A stretch of 64,000 nucleotides of DNA from Parachlamydiales bacterium (GCA_027459675.1 DAIDHO010000001.1:1-64000), one strand, 5' to 3'. Counted from the stretch's first letter, positions 1 to 9,329 are shown. A program made the numbers and translations. Notes: generated from the letters alone by a model not told the origin.

Positions 1-683
1 GATCTGGTATAATCTGTCTGACTATGCACTTGAGGAAGCGCTCGATGATCGCCTTTCCTTCCGTCCTGTTGCAGGATTAAGTGCTTCCGAAAAATCACCC
101 GATCACTCTGTATTTAGCAGATTCCGAGATCAGTTGATCAAGCAAGGGATACACGATCGTTTGTTCGATGAGCTCAATCGTCAAATGGATGCCAAAGGGC
201 TTATGTTGAAACAAGGAACTCTCATCGATGCCACTGTGATCGAAGCAGCTCCTAAAAAACCTCGTGCCAACGAAGACGGAACAGGAGGGAGATCGCCTCA
301 AGATCCTGTGATTGGACGAAGAAAGGCGGTAAATACCGCTTTGGCTACAAGGCTCATGTAGGGATAGATCAGGGGAGCGAGTTGGTTCGGAAAATCACTA
401 TGACGCCAGCTTCATGTTCATGATGGAAACATGCTTGAATCTGCTTTGAGTGGAGATGAAAACTGGGCTTTTGCGGATAAGGCCTATGATAGCAAAAAGA
501 ATCACAAGATCCTAAAAAGGAAAGGAATTAGCAACAGAATTTTGATCAAAGCAACTCGCAAAAGAGCTCTGACGGTCGCAGAAAAGCGATGCAATATATC
601 TAGGACTGAGGAAAAACAAACTCCAGCTAACGCTGACATGCATAGCCTATAACCTGAGACGCATGGAAAAGCTATGGGCTTGA
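1..683 (+). pseudogene. IS5-type transposase, frameshifted and cut by the window start
   Basis: Remnant of an IS5-group DDE transposase. The reading frame is open from base 2 and gives the typical N-terminal stretch (Leu-Ser-Phe-Arg-Pro near 50-65, Ser-Val-Phe-Ser-Arg-Phe-Arg near 110-125, then the Leu-Ile-Asp-Ala-Thr strand near 222-236). The conserved Phe-Gly-Tyr-Lys-Ala-His block appears in another frame at about 340-360, so a frameshift lies near 310. A second shift near 413 restores a frame with Ala-Asp-Lys-Ala-Tyr-Asp near 472-490. After about 590 a large part of the catalytic C-terminus is missing, and a third frame (591-683) carries the last helix ending in Arg-Arg-Met-Glu-Lys-Leu-Trp-Ala. 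At least three lesions mean it cannot be active. The 5' end lies outside the window. Other IS5 subgroups are possible. Confidence 0.85.
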
Positions 684-929
684 ACGAAAAATCAGGCTAA
701 AAATGACCCGGAATGAGGCAAAAATAGGTAAAAAACGTCAAACAAAGGTGAAAAGCACTCAAATTTTAAGTTGGGAAGAGACAACTTTACGCAATGGTCT
801 CAGCTGTTTTGAAAAAGAAAAATAGAATTGGTAGAGAAGCCGTAAGATATTATTTAGAAATGCGAGTTGATAAAGATGATCTAACTGCGCAAATCCTAAA
901 TTTTATCTAACAGCTCTCCAATTAAACTA
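684..929. other. Non-coding debris downstream of the IS5 remnant
   Basis: No convincing gene. A 38-codon open frame runs from the ATG at 794 to a stop at 908-910 and encodes a basic, charged peptide. It has no clear ribosome-binding site and the frame continues upstream without a start, so it may be the tail of a lost gene. I could not identify a terminal inverted repeat marking the end of the IS element. Confidence 0.4.
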
Positions 930-1184
930 CTATTCTTTAGAGTCACTAGTCTGTAAGTATAGCTGATGCATACAATAGCAAACTGTTAATGCTACTCCCG
1001 AGAGAGTACACCCTACTGCCGCTAGAGCCAATCCTTTGAATGCTGCGCATCCTGCTACTACCGCTGTTGCTGCAATACAACTTAGAGCTATAGAAACAAC
1101 CTTGCCCTCAGAATGCCTCCTATTTGCTGAATTCAGGTACTGAGTCACTTGTTGATAAGCTTGTTGCAGTTTATTAATCGTCAT
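930..1184 (-). CDS. Small two-helix membrane protein, unknown
   Basis: An 84-residue protein. The N-terminal 28 residues are polar and basic. Residues about 30-74 form a bilobed hydrophobic stretch, probably two membrane helices with a short Phe-Lys-Gly turn, and the tail is short and acidic. Four cysteines sit in the hydrophobic part. The start is well supported: the leftward strand has an AGGGGG ribosome-binding site about six bases before the ATG at 1184. The gene stands alone between IS debris and the polysaccharide locus. A bilobed hydrophobic hairpin is the hallmark of chlamydial inclusion-membrane (Inc) proteins, but the protein is short and no secretion signal can be read, so Inc is only a possibility. 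No family recognised. Confidence 0.65.
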   Translation of the reverse strand: MTINKLQQAYQQVTQYLNSANRRHSEGKVVSIALSCIAATAVVAGCAAFKGLALAAVGCTLSGVALTVCYCMHQLYLQTSDSKE

Positions 1185-1302
1185 TTAAATCCCCCTTTTA
1201 ACAAAAACAATTTTATCAACTTATCTATTTATTTTAAATAAATAATTTAGAATTTAGTAAATAAAATCTTTCTAAAAAGATAAAAAATTAACCTTCTGAT
1301 AT

Positions 1303-2637
1303 TCAATAAGATACTAATAAAGTGGAGGACCTGAGACCTGCTCTCTGCAGATAGCCATAAACGACAGCTGCATGTATCCACACATACGGTCTAAAAAGTC
1401 CCTGGTTCATTTGAAGAGCCACCCCCATGATGATTAATGAAAAAAATAAGGTGGTTGCCATTTTTTTTGCTGAAAAGCTTATCGTTTTATTTTTCATGAC
1501 CCTGTTATAGGCTTTGAAAAAAATCATTCCCAAATACCCAAAGGCTAGAAAACCGATCATTCCAAGGCTGGCTAAGATCTCTGTAAAGCAATTGGTAGGA
1601 TCAAAGGCCTCAAACTCGGGGAGGGTTTCTATTTTAGAGTCATACACAGATTCTTTTTCTAAGAGGGCGGGTCCCACTCCCCCTATCCCCACGCCCAGAA
1701 GGGGATGGGCTAGAAAAATTTTAAAACTTTGAACGATCCCTTCCCACCTTGCAGCAAAAGAGATGTGACTCCATCCAAAATAGAAAAACTTAAAGATTGA
1801 ATAAAGAGCCATCTCATAAAATAGAAAGGTCATGACCCCCATCGAAAGAAGAAAGATGAAAAGCGCTTTTTGCATTTTTCTTAAAATGAGAAGTCGTACA
1901 AAACCCAGTCTTTGGCTAAGAGTACCCAGGGCATAGATGGCAAAAAAAGTGGCATAAGAAACTAAAAGACCTGTGGAAGTCGAAATCACCAGTAACATAT
2001 TTTGACAAAAAAGTTTCAAGCGTTGAGGAAAAGCTCCTCTTCCTTTATTTTGAAGAAGCCGCTCCCCATTCAAAAACATCACGTAGGGAATCATGTAGAG
2101 AGCATAGTAGGACGGCTCATACAAAAAGGCCTGTCCGCGGGCAATAAAGCCAACTCTTTGGAGGGCAAAGGAGTCATATATACCAAAGAGAGAAAGCAAA
2201 ACTTGGCCAGTGGCATACAGAGCCATCACTACAAACGACTTCCAGTAAGTGGAAAAAAATCGATCAAGTTCGATCATCTTTAAAATTTGAAGAGGAAGAA
2301 AAAAATAAAAGATAAAATTAAAAAGAAAAACCGCCACGTAGCCTAAAGAACGGCCAGGAGCTGTTCCAAACATTGCTGAAAGAAGCATCGATCCTAAGAT
2401 GAGAATAAAGGCGTTCAAGATCGGGCGGGGAAGACTCCATGCTTTTCTTTCTAGAAGCATCCAGCCGAATAAAAATAAAGCCACTAAATGCCCTATTTTA
2501 GGTTTAAAAATTCCCACTAAGACATAGAGTTGCTCGCATGAGGAGAATAAAAAATATATAAAAAGTAGACTAAAAAAACAAAAATTTTTAAGAGATCTTC
2601 TTTCAAGAGGGACGGGGATGTTATTGCAGGCGTCCAT
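1303..2637 (-). CDS. O-antigen ligase/polymerase-like membrane protein (Wzy/WaaL type)
   Basis: About 444 residues and very hydrophobic, with roughly 10-12 predicted membrane helices. A larger polar loop near residues 305-350 precedes the last helices, as in the Wzy_C (O-antigen ligase/polymerase) family. These enzymes act on undecaprenyl-linked glycans at the periplasmic face, either polymerising repeat units or transferring the glycan to lipid A-core. The neighbouring Wzm/Wzt exporter argues for a ligase, because ABC-exported glycans are polymerised in the cytoplasm. This is the last gene of the leftward sugar operon and overlaps the end of manC. I chose the ATG at 2637, a 17-base overlap. 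A GTG at 2670 would add 11 residues, and neither has a strong ribosome-binding site. Family is fairly sure, exact role is not. Confidence 0.75.
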   Translation of the reverse strand: MDACNNIPVPLERRSLKNFCFFSLLFIYFLFSSCEQLYVLVGIFKPKIGHLVALFLFGWMLLERKAWSLPRPILNAFILILGSMLLSAMFGTAPGRSLGYVAVFLFNFIFYFFLPLQILKMIELDRFFSTYWKSFVVMALYATGQVLLSLFGIYDSFALQRVGFIARGQAFLYEPSYYALYMIPYVMFLNGERLLQNKGRGAFPQRLKLFCQNMLLVISTSTGLLVSYATFFAIYALGTLSQRLGFVRLLILRKMQKALFIFLLSMGVMTFLFYEMALYSIFKFFYFGWSHISFAARWEGIVQSFKIFLAHPLLGVGIGGVGPALLEKESVYDSKIETLPEFEAFDPTNCFTEILASLGMIGFLAFGYLGMIFFKAYNRVMKNKTISFSAKKMATTLFFSLIIMGVALQMNQGLFRPYVWIHAAVVYGYLQRAGLRSSTLLVSY

Positions 2638-4006
2638 AGATATCTTCGAATCGGACAATATCATCTTCACCTGTATACTCTCCTACTTGGACTTCGATCA
2701 TTTCTAGGACCACTTTCCCGGGATTTTCAAGACGATGAAGGGTTGATTTAGAAATATAAATGCTTTCATTTTCATGGAGCAATTTTTCTTCTGTGCCGAT
2801 GATGACTTTGGCTGTACCGTTGACAACCACCCAGTGTTCACTGCGATGGTAATGCATCTGAAGACTTAGCTTCTGGCCGGGATTCACGACAATCCGCTTC
2901 ACTTTAAAGCGAGGACCCGATTCTAAGACCGAATAGTGCCCCCACGGCCTTGAAACCGTCACATGCTCTTGAATTTCTTTGCTTTTAATTTTTTTTAGAC
3001 TCTCAACAACCTCTTTCACTTTTTGGGACTCTCCCTTCTTTCCTAGAAAAAGAGCATCTTCGGTTTCTACGATAATAACATCTTCTAATCCGATGGTCGA
3101 AATCAGCCTTTTACCTCCGTAAATTAAGCTGTTTTTAGTGTTAATATCGTGGATATTTCCAATCTTAACATTCTGGTTAGCATCTTTAGCAAGCGCCTCA
3201 AAAACGGTATCCCAAGATCCTAGATCCGACCATGCAAGAGGAAGAGGAATAACCACCATCTCCGAAATTTTTTCCATGAGCGCATAATCAATGGAAATGG
3301 AAGGAAGCTGAGCAAAATGATTTTTGAGCTCTTCAAAAGTAAGTAAAGAAGCTTGTTTAAGCTCAGGAGATTTTTTGTCGATTTGAGTCAAAAGCGTCTG
3401 AGCAGTAAACGCAAAAATACCACTGTTCCAAAGATAATTTCCTTCATTGAGATAGTGTTGCGCAACTTCCTGAGCAGGCTTTTCAATAAAACGGATTACT
3501 TTATGCATCTCTTCCTCTAACCGCGTTTCAAGATAACCGTATCCCGTTTCAGGTTTATCCGGAACGATCCCAAAGGTCACTATGTATTTTTGCTGGGCAA
3601 GTGTTTCAACCTGCGGCATCAGTTCGATAAATTGATGTTCGGGATCCATGATTTGATCAGATGGAGTGACTAAAAAAGTGTCGTCGAGCAAGGCCCCTTC
3701 GTGCTCGACTAGGTATTTCACTGCAAATAGAATGGCAGGGCCTGTATTTTTTCGAACAGGTTCAATCAGAATACGTGCTTCCAAAGAGGGGTCGAGTTCT
3801 TGTGCCTGTGTTTTCACTAGAAAATAACATTCAGGATTTGTCACAATTAAAAGATCTTCTGGAAATCCTTTTTTATAAAACCGCCGGAGGGTTCTTTGAA
3901 GAAGCGATTGGTCTTCTCCAATTTTCAAAAACTGTTTGGGGAAGGCATCTCTTGATAAAGGCCAAAGACGAGTTCCGCTACCTCCGGCTAGAATAATTGT
4001 TTTCAC
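2621..4006 (-). CDS. manC: Mannose-1-phosphate guanylyltransferase / mannose-6-phosphate isomerase
   Basis: A 461-residue cytoplasmic enzyme of the AlgA/ManC type. It converts mannose-1-phosphate and GTP to GDP-mannose, and its C-terminal cupin can also interconvert fructose-6-phosphate and mannose-6-phosphate. The N-terminus has the nucleotidyltransferase signature Gly-Gly-Ser-Gly-Thr-Arg-Leu-Trp-Pro-Leu-Ser-Arg (residues 8-19) followed by Pro-Lys-Gln-Phe-Leu. A Phe-Ile-Glu-Lys-Pro sugar-binding motif lies near 173. The cupin near 355-445 has Arg-Pro-Trp-Gly and the metal-binding Gln-Met-His-Tyr-His-Arg-Ser-Glu-His. Length is normal for the bifunctional family. The start is a GTG at 4006 with GGGAG eight to ten bases upstream. 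It overlaps the previous gene by 29 bases. It supplies donor for the two GT4 enzymes and substrate for the epimerase at 9322. No phosphomannomutase gene is in the window. Confidence 0.93.
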   Translation of the reverse strand: MKTIILAGGSGTRLWPLSRDAFPKQFLKIGEDQSLLQRTLRRFYKKGFPEDLLIVTNPECYFLVKTQAQELDPSLEARILIEPVRKNTGPAILFAVKYLVEHEGALLDDTFLVTPSDQIMDPEHQFIELMPQVETLAQQKYIVTFGIVPDKPETGYGYLETRLEEEMHKVIRFIEKPAQEVAQHYLNEGNYLWNSGIFAFTAQTLLTQIDKKSPELKQASLLTFEELKNHFAQLPSISIDYALMEKISEMVVIPLPLAWSDLGSWDTVFEALAKDANQNVKIGNIHDINTKNSLIYGGKRLISTIGLEDVIIVETEDALFLGKKGESQKVKEVVESLKKIKSKEIQEHVTVSRPWGHYSVLESGPRFKVKRIVVNPGQKLSLQMHYHRSEHWVVVNGTAKVIIGTEEKLLHENESIYISKSTLHRLENPGKVVLEMIEVQVGEYTGEDDIVRFEDIYGRLQ

Positions 4007-5093
4007 AAAAATACTCCCACTGTTGATCTATAAATTGTTTAAATTTTTTCTTAAATTGTTCCTTATCAAATTGTTCACTGTGCGCGCGGATAAAAGAGGC
4101 GTCCCATTGCATCGTTTCAAAGAGTTCAATCGTTGTAAGGAGATCTGCGACTATTTGCTCTTGGAAAAAAAGCCCTGTTTTCTCCGAGATAATGGTTTCT
4201 AAAGAGCCTCCTCTTCCATACGCAATCACGGCTGTTCCAGAAGCCTGAGCTTCAAGGGGTGCAATTCCAAAATCTTCTTCCGCAGCAAAAATGAAGCCTT
4301 TAGCGGATGCAAGAAGTGTTTGGACCACTTCATCGGACTGGAACCCCAAAAATTCAATATTGGAATTTCCCTTTTTTTGAAGATTTTCCATTTCAGGACC
4401 TGTTCCTACAATTTTGAGAGTTTTATGAGGCATTTGATTAAAAGCTTCGACAATCAGGTCTACTCTCTTATAGGGGACCAATCGAGAAACGGTCAAATAA
4501 AAATTTTCTTTCTTCTGCTGGGGTTTAAATCGGTCGATAGAAACAGGAGGATAAATAACAGTGGCTTCTCGACCATACAACCTCCGAATTCTTTCAGCCA
4601 CAAAATGAGAATTGGCAATGAAAGTGTCGACCCGGTCAGAAGTTTTTAAATCCCATTTACGCAGATACTTTAAGATTTGTTTAGCGGCCGTTGCTTTGAT
4701 AAAGCCCATTGTATTTAAATAGTGCTCTTCTAAATCCCACGCATAACGCATTGGAGTATGACAGTAACAGATGTGGAGTTGCTCTTTCTTCTTTTTAACT
4801 CCTTTTGCCACTGCATGAGAACTGGAGATGATAAGATCATACTCACTGAGATTAAATCGTTCAATGGCAAGGGGAAAAAAGGGAAGGTAATTCCGATATT
4901 GAGTTTCTGCCCTGGGTAAATTTTGAATAAATGAATGCGTGATGGCATATTTTCCGATATTGCCACTCCTCTTTTGATCTAAGCTTGCAAGTAAAGTAAA
5001 GACCGGAGAGGGGTAAAGTTCTAAAATTTCATTTAACACTTTTTCAGCTCCCCCGAAAGAAATCAACCAGTCGTGCACCACTGCCGTCTTCAT
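3978..5093 (-). CDS. Glycosyltransferase family 4 (mannosyltransferase-like)
   Basis: A 371-residue GT-B fold, retaining glycosyltransferase. The N-terminus has the His-Asp-Trp-Leu and Gly-Gly-Ala-Glu-Lys-Val acceptor-side motifs (residues 7-20). The C-terminal half has the Glu-Glu-Asp-Phe-Gly-Ile-Ala-Pro-Leu-Glu donor motif near 290-300, followed by Ala-Ser-Gly-Thr-Ala-Val-Ile-Ala. It most resembles WbaZ/WbdA-type mannosyltransferases, which fits the neighbouring manC, so GDP-mannose is the likely donor. The start is the ATG at 5093, which shares an ATGA with the stop of the upstream gene, so translation is probably coupled. An upstream in-frame start at 5141 would lie deep inside the previous gene and was rejected. 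Exact linkage is unknown. Confidence 0.88.
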   Translation of the reverse strand: MKTAVVHDWLISFGGAEKVLNEILELYPSPVFTLLASLDQKRSGNIGKYAITHSFIQNLPRAETQYRNYLPFFPLAIERFNLSEYDLIISSSHAVAKGVKKKKEQLHICYCHTPMRYAWDLEEHYLNTMGFIKATAAKQILKYLRKWDLKTSDRVDTFIANSHFVAERIRRLYGREATVIYPPVSIDRFKPQQKKENFYLTVSRLVPYKRVDLIVEAFNQMPHKTLKIVGTGPEMENLQKKGNSNIEFLGFQSDEVVQTLLASAKGFIFAAEEDFGIAPLEAQASGTAVIAYGRGGSLETIISEKTGLFFQEQIVADLLTTIELFETMQWDASFIRAHSEQFDKEQFKKKFKQFIDQQWEYFCENNYSSRR

Positions 5094-6163
5094 AACATTC
5101 CGTTGATCACTTCTAGATGAGCAAGAGCTGCTTTTTCCCAACTACATTCTTCCACTCTCTTGAGCCCTTTTTCAATAAGAGTCTCTCGCAAGGATCTGTT
5201 TTCAATCAAGAGGGATATTTTGTCTGAAATATCTTTTACATTATAAGGATCAATATAGAGAGAAGCGTCGCTCGAAGCCTCTGGAAGTCCTCCTACTTTA
5301 GAGACAATCGTGGGACACTTTAAAGCCATGGCCTCTAGAGGGGGAAGTCCAAATCCTTCATAGATGGAAGGAAGAATAAAACCTTTCGCCGATTGATAGA
5401 TCACAGGAAGTTCAGAATTAGAAACATTTTCCAAATGCATCACCCGACTTTGAAGAGCAGGAAATTCCTTCAAGGTCTTCATATAATCGACATTCTTTAC
5501 CTTTTTCCCAACTAAAACTAAATGATAAGCAGAATGTTTTTGAAGCACCAGGTTCCAGGCTCTTAAAAGAGTGCTTAAATTTTTATGAGGAGCTAACACG
5601 CCGACAAACAAAAAATAGTTTTCCGGCAGAGCATACGAGGAAACGGTCTTTTGGGTACAGAATACGTCTGTACATACCCCATTTAAAATAGGAGTAATTT
5701 TCTCCCTTGAAACACCGATATATTTAACAATTTCATCTTTGGAAAATTGAGAGATTGTAATGATGTGATCGGACCTAAAAGCTGCCGAGGTGAGGAAGAC
5801 CTTGGCGTAAGATCTTTTAAGCAAGTCCAGGGTATGTCCAAATGCAAGATGATAAACATCATGGATCGTCACTAACCGCTTTTTTGCTCGGATCGGTAAA
5901 AGGGGAATGTTATAATGCGGCGTCCAATAAATATCACACGAGGGGATCTTTAGAGGTAATCGAAGCTGCTCTTGCACTGAATAGAGAGGGGCCTCTAGGG
6001 GAATCACATCATATGTGCTTAATGCAGGCCATTTTTCTGCTAAAGAAAGAGGAGCTAAAACCCGAAGCACGCACCTCTTTTTGAGATAAGGAAGAATATT
6101 GCGAATATAGGTTCCAATCCCCGAATGGAGAGCCATTCTAGCATCAATGCAAATCTCTTTCAT
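5090..6163 (-). CDS. Glycosyltransferase family 4
   Basis: A 357-residue GT-B glycosyltransferase. It has Gly-Ile-Gly-Thr-Tyr near residues 16-20 and the family-4 donor motif Tyr-Glu-Gly-Phe-Gly-Leu-Pro-Pro-Leu-Glu near 268-277, then a Gly-Gly-Leu-Pro-Glu turn. A His-Asp-Val-Tyr-His motif lies near 100. This architecture is typical of mannosyl- or rhamnosyltransferases in O-antigen clusters. The start at 6163 forms an ATGA overlap with the upstream gene and has GGGGAAAAC just before it. It is the second gene of the leftward operon. Donor and acceptor cannot be read from sequence, though GDP-mannose is plausible from context. Confidence 0.88.
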   Translation of the reverse strand: MKEICIDARMALHSGIGTYIRNILPYLKKRCVLRVLAPLSLAEKWPALSTYDVIPLEAPLYSVQEQLRLPLKIPSCDIYWTPHYNIPLLPIRAKKRLVTIHDVYHLAFGHTLDLLKRSYAKVFLTSAAFRSDHIITISQFSKDEIVKYIGVSREKITPILNGVCTDVFCTQKTVSSYALPENYFLFVGVLAPHKNLSTLLRAWNLVLQKHSAYHLVLVGKKVKNVDYMKTLKEFPALQSRVMHLENVSNSELPVIYQSAKGFILPSIYEGFGLPPLEAMALKCPTIVSKVGGLPEASSDASLYIDPYNVKDISDKISLLIENRSLRETLIEKGLKRVEECSWEKAALAHLEVINGML

Positions 6164-7800
6164 GTTTTCCCCATCCATTTGACAAATCGACGTATAGGAT
6201 CAGCCTGTTTAAATAGATACCGGACTACCCAATAGCGTAAAGCGTTTTTGGTGGTTGTTTTGAAACTGCCTGTTTGAAACGAAGGTTTTTTATTCAACAG
6301 CCCGTACGTAATGCCTGTTATATAAGAGCTGACCTGCACCCGCAGATGTCTTAAAAAGACCACATAAAAATCGGTGTGAGACACTTGGATGCCGATGATG
6401 GGAGTGGAGGATGTTGTATGCTTTGCCACTTCAAAAAAAGAGAATAAGATCTTTTGGAGTTTTTTCCTCGCCGAGGAATATCCTTGCGGCGATTCTACGA
6501 TAAAACGCCCCATTTCGGATTTTTCATCAAATCCAAAATCAAAAATAAAGAGGGAAGCTTTTCCTATTATCTCCTCTAAATGGAGTACCTTGACGTTCAA
6601 CGGAAGTGTCTGTTCAAAATAGTCCAAACAAAGGAGTACTCCTTCTTTTTTCTCTAGGTAGGCCGAGAGTTTATGAAGAACCTGTGTGTTATACCCCACA
6701 TAGGCTACAACTGGATTCTTGGGGAGATACATCAAATGATCAGCTAAATATATAAAAATCCGATCGGAAGAATAAGTCAACTGATTATAGGGAGAGGGAT
6801 AAATTGAAAGTTCATACGGCTGATCGGGAGGTTTGTCGACATTTTCTAACACCGCTCTAAAATGGACATGCGCCCCTTCCTCGTGCGTTTTTGCCTCGTG
6901 CGTTTTTGCTACGTCCAATTTAATTTCCTCTATTTCCTCATCCGCAAGTCCCCATGGCTTACCAGAGTTATTATGAGAGTTTGCGATCGGATCTTTCACC
7001 TCTGTTACAAAACATTTCCAATCATTAGTTTTTGACTTTTGGTTAGAGAGCGCCCCTATTTTTTGAGTATGATTACAATGATACCCTTTCAAAATTTTTT
7101 CTAGAGAGGCACTTTCCTTATAAACCCATGACATTCTCTTGGAAAGGTTGGAATCTACATGCCATCTGTGTACCATCTCTTCATCAAAACCGCCTATTCG
7201 AACGAGATCTTCTCTTAACATCAATTGAAAATCCCCTGGATTATCATACCGGATAAAGTCGTCTCTTCGAACCACTGTATTTAAATGGTAACACCCGCTC
7301 TGTTGCCTCAAAAATGAAATGCAGCGAGCAGGATCTAATCGATCCAAAGCCTGCTCCCAAAAACTTTCGGGAAGTTCAAAACGAGGAAGGGTATAGAATC
7401 CCTCTTTTAGATGCGAAACAATGTCAGTTAAAGTGAGATTTTCATCTTCGGGTACAAAAATCATATCTCCGTTCGTGGATAAAACCCATTTATTGGTACT
7501 TTTTCGCAGGGCTACATTGCGTGCTACAGGTTCGAGAATGGGCAGAGACGACCGAAATTTTTGATGCATGAAAGGACGCACTCTCAAAATTCTAAGCCTT
7601 TTTTTCGCTTGCTCTGTCAATGTGTCTTGAATCGCTTCAATAACAGTAGGCCCGTTGTTAGGAGAGTTATAATCGACAAAAAGAATTTCATCCGACACGT
7701 CGGAGAGCACCTGCGCAATACAATTCAGACTAAGTGCCAAACGCTTAGGATAGTTGTACCCATGATTATCATTGCGACCAAATAAAAGGATTGAAAGCAT
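6160..7800 (-). CDS. GT-A (family 2-like) glycosyltransferase with a C-terminal extra domain
   Basis: A 546-residue protein and the first gene of the leftward operon. Residues 1-230 look like a GT-A fold: an N-terminal strand followed by Arg-Asn-Asp-Asn-His-Gly, then Asp-Glu-Ile-Leu-Phe-Val-Asp-Tyr-Asn-Ser-Pro, and a Thr-Asn-Gly-Asp-Met strand that can serve as the metal-binding site. An Arg-Glu-Asp-Leu segment near 199 may hold the catalytic base. Residues about 330-546 form an unrecognised second domain, perhaps a nucleotide- or SAM-fold. Between them the codons for Ala-Lys-Thr-His-Glu are duplicated by an exact 15-base tandem repeat (6880-6909). The ATG at 7800 is preferred over a TTG two codons upstream. 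A relative sharing the Arg-Asn-Asp-Asn-His-Gly motif is encoded at 11196. Confidence 0.72.
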   Translation of the reverse strand: MLSILLFGRNDNHGYNYPKRLALSLNCIAQVLSDVSDEILFVDYNSPNNGPTVIEAIQDTLTEQAKKRLRILRVRPFMHQKFRSSLPILEPVARNVALRKSTNKWVLSTNGDMIFVPEDENLTLTDIVSHLKEGFYTLPRFELPESFWEQALDRLDPARCISFLRQQSGCYHLNTVVRRDDFIRYDNPGDFQLMLREDLVRIGGFDEEMVHRWHVDSNLSKRMSWVYKESASLEKILKGYHCNHTQKIGALSNQKSKTNDWKCFVTEVKDPIANSHNNSGKPWGLADEEIEEIKLDVAKTHEAKTHEEGAHVHFRAVLENVDKPPDQPYELSIYPSPYNQLTYSSDRIFIYLADHLMYLPKNPVVAYVGYNTQVLHKLSAYLEKKEGVLLCLDYFEQTLPLNVKVLHLEEIIGKASLFIFDFGFDEKSEMGRFIVESPQGYSSARKKLQKILFSFFEVAKHTTSSTPIIGIQVSHTDFYVVFLRHLRVQVSSYITGITYGLLNKKPSFQTGSFKTTTKNALRYWVVRYLFKQADPIRRFVKWMGKT

Positions 7801-7903
7801 ATTCAATTAAACTTTATTTTAGAAATTATTCATCATTTTAATGACCCTTGCCAAATGCCCTTCTCATTTTATGAGATTTTATAGAATAGCTTCATTATTA
7901 TCG

Positions 7904-7933
7904 TTGAAAAAATTGGGGAGTTCTTGATATAAA
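7904..7933 (+). promoter_or_regulatory. Candidate sigma-66/sigma-70 promoter for the rightward sugar operon
   Basis: TTGAAA at 7904-7909 and TATAAA at 7928-7933 are separated by 18 bases, and the dehydrogenase ATG lies 32 bases downstream of the -10 box. This 164-base gap (7801-7964) is the only space between the two divergent sugar operons, so it must also carry the leftward promoter, which I could not pin down. Confidence 0.5.
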
Positions 7934-7964
7934 TGTCTCAATAATGTCCATTAGGGATTTATAG

Positions 7965-9329
7965 ATGAAAATATCAATTATAGGGCTGGGAAAGTTAGGG
8001 TCTCCTTTAGCTGCTGTTTTAGCCAGTAAAGGACATCATGTCATAGGCGTTGACCTTTCCCCTGCTTTTGTTGAAAACATTAATCAATGCGTGGCTCCCG
8101 TTCCAGAGCCTTGCCTGCAAGAATTAATTTCAACTCACTCCAGCAAGCTTAAAGCCACTTTGAGCTATGAAGAGGCTATTCTCAATACCGATGTGACGTT
8201 CGTTATCGTTCCTACCCCCTCTGATAAAAATGGTCTTTTCTCCAACCGCTCTCTTTTAAAAGCCGTCGAACACATCGGTCAAAACATCTCTAAAAAAACA
8301 AGTTACCATCTGGTCGTTATCACAAGTACGGTGATGCCTGGCTCTACCGATGGAGAAATCAAATCGACTTTGGAGCTTTCGTCAGGGCGCAAAGTAGGTA
8401 AAAATTTAGGTCTTTGCTACAATCCTGAATTCATCGCTTTGGGAAGTGTGGTTCGGAACATGCTTTACCCCGATATGATCCTCATTGGAGAATCGGATAA
8501 AAAAGCAGGAGACCTTTTAGAAGCAATCCATCGCAGTACTGTCGAAAATGAGCCCCCTATCCGGCGTATGAACCTCATGAACGCCGAGATCACTAAAATT
8601 GCTATTAATACTTTTGTCACCACCAAAATATCTTACGCCAACATGCTTTCTGACATTTGTGGAAAACTGCCGGAGGCAGATGTAAATGTCGTCACCGATG
8701 CCATCGGGCTGGATAGTCGAATTGGACCTAAATATTTAAAAGCTGCAGTGGCTTTTGGCGGACCCTGTTTCCCACGAGATAACATCGCCCTTGCTGCACT
8801 TGCGCGCCAAATCGGAGCCCGCGCAGATCTTGCAGAAGCAACCCAAAACATCAATTATTATCAAAATGAACGACTTCATCAATTTATTGAGAAAAATAGC
8901 CGATCTAAAAAAATTGGCATCCTAGGTCTGTCCTACAAACCTGGAACATATGTTGTGGAAGAAAGTCAGGGTATTCACCTAGCCAACCAACTGACGAAGA
9001 AAGGGTATGCTGTCTCTGTGTACGATCCGATGGCTTTAGAGGAGGCAGAAAAGATTTTAAATTTCGGCGTGGATATTGCTTTATCGACCACTGACTGCCT
9101 TCAAAAATCGGATACCATTCTCATCCTCATTTCTTGGCCTGAATTCTCCAGAGAAATCACCCCTAACCTGCTCCGAGAGTTGGGCGGAAACAAAGTGATC
9201 TTAGATTGTTGGCGCCTTCTTTCTAAATCAGAATTTGCTCCCGTTTGTGATTTATTCTACTTAGGCTGTGGAATGGAAGAAGAAAGCCTCCTTGCGGAGC
9301 CTTCTTCTATAGGTGCTTCTCATGGATAA
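7965..9329 (+). CDS. UDP-glucose/UDP-sugar 6-dehydrogenase family
   Basis: A 454-residue NAD-dependent nucleotide-sugar dehydrogenase, which oxidises C6 of a UDP- or GDP-sugar to a uronic acid in two steps. It has an N-terminal Rossmann motif Gly-Leu-Gly-Lys-Leu-Gly (residues 7-12), a Tyr-Asn-Pro-Glu-Phe substrate strand near 154, and the catalytic cysteine in Gly-Gly-Pro-Cys-Phe-Pro-Arg-Asp near 264-271. A second Rossmann-like domain contains Gly-Leu-Ser-Tyr-Lys-Pro-Gly-Thr near 325. Most members act on UDP-glucose (Ugd). AlgD-type GDP-mannose dehydrogenases are close relatives and, given manC nearby, cannot be excluded. It is the first gene of the rightward operon and overlaps the next by eight bases. 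Confidence 0.88.
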   Translation: MKISIIGLGKLGSPLAAVLASKGHHVIGVDLSPAFVENINQCVAPVPEPCLQELISTHSSKLKATLSYEEAILNTDVTFVIVPTPSDKNGLFSNRSLLKAVEHIGQNISKKTSYHLVVITSTVMPGSTDGEIKSTLELSSGRKVGKNLGLCYNPEFIALGSVVRNMLYPDMILIGESDKKAGDLLEAIHRSTVENEPPIRRMNLMNAEITKIAINTFVTTKISYANMLSDICGKLPEADVNVVTDAIGLDSRIGPKYLKAAVAFGGPCFPRDNIALAALARQIGARADLAEATQNINYYQNERLHQFIEKNSRSKKIGILGLSYKPGTYVVEESQGIHLANQLTKKGYAVSVYDPMALEEAEKILNFGVDIALSTTDCLQKSDTILILISWPEFSREITPNLLRELGGNKVILDCWRLLSKSEFAPVCDLFYLGCGMEEESLLAEPSSIGASHG

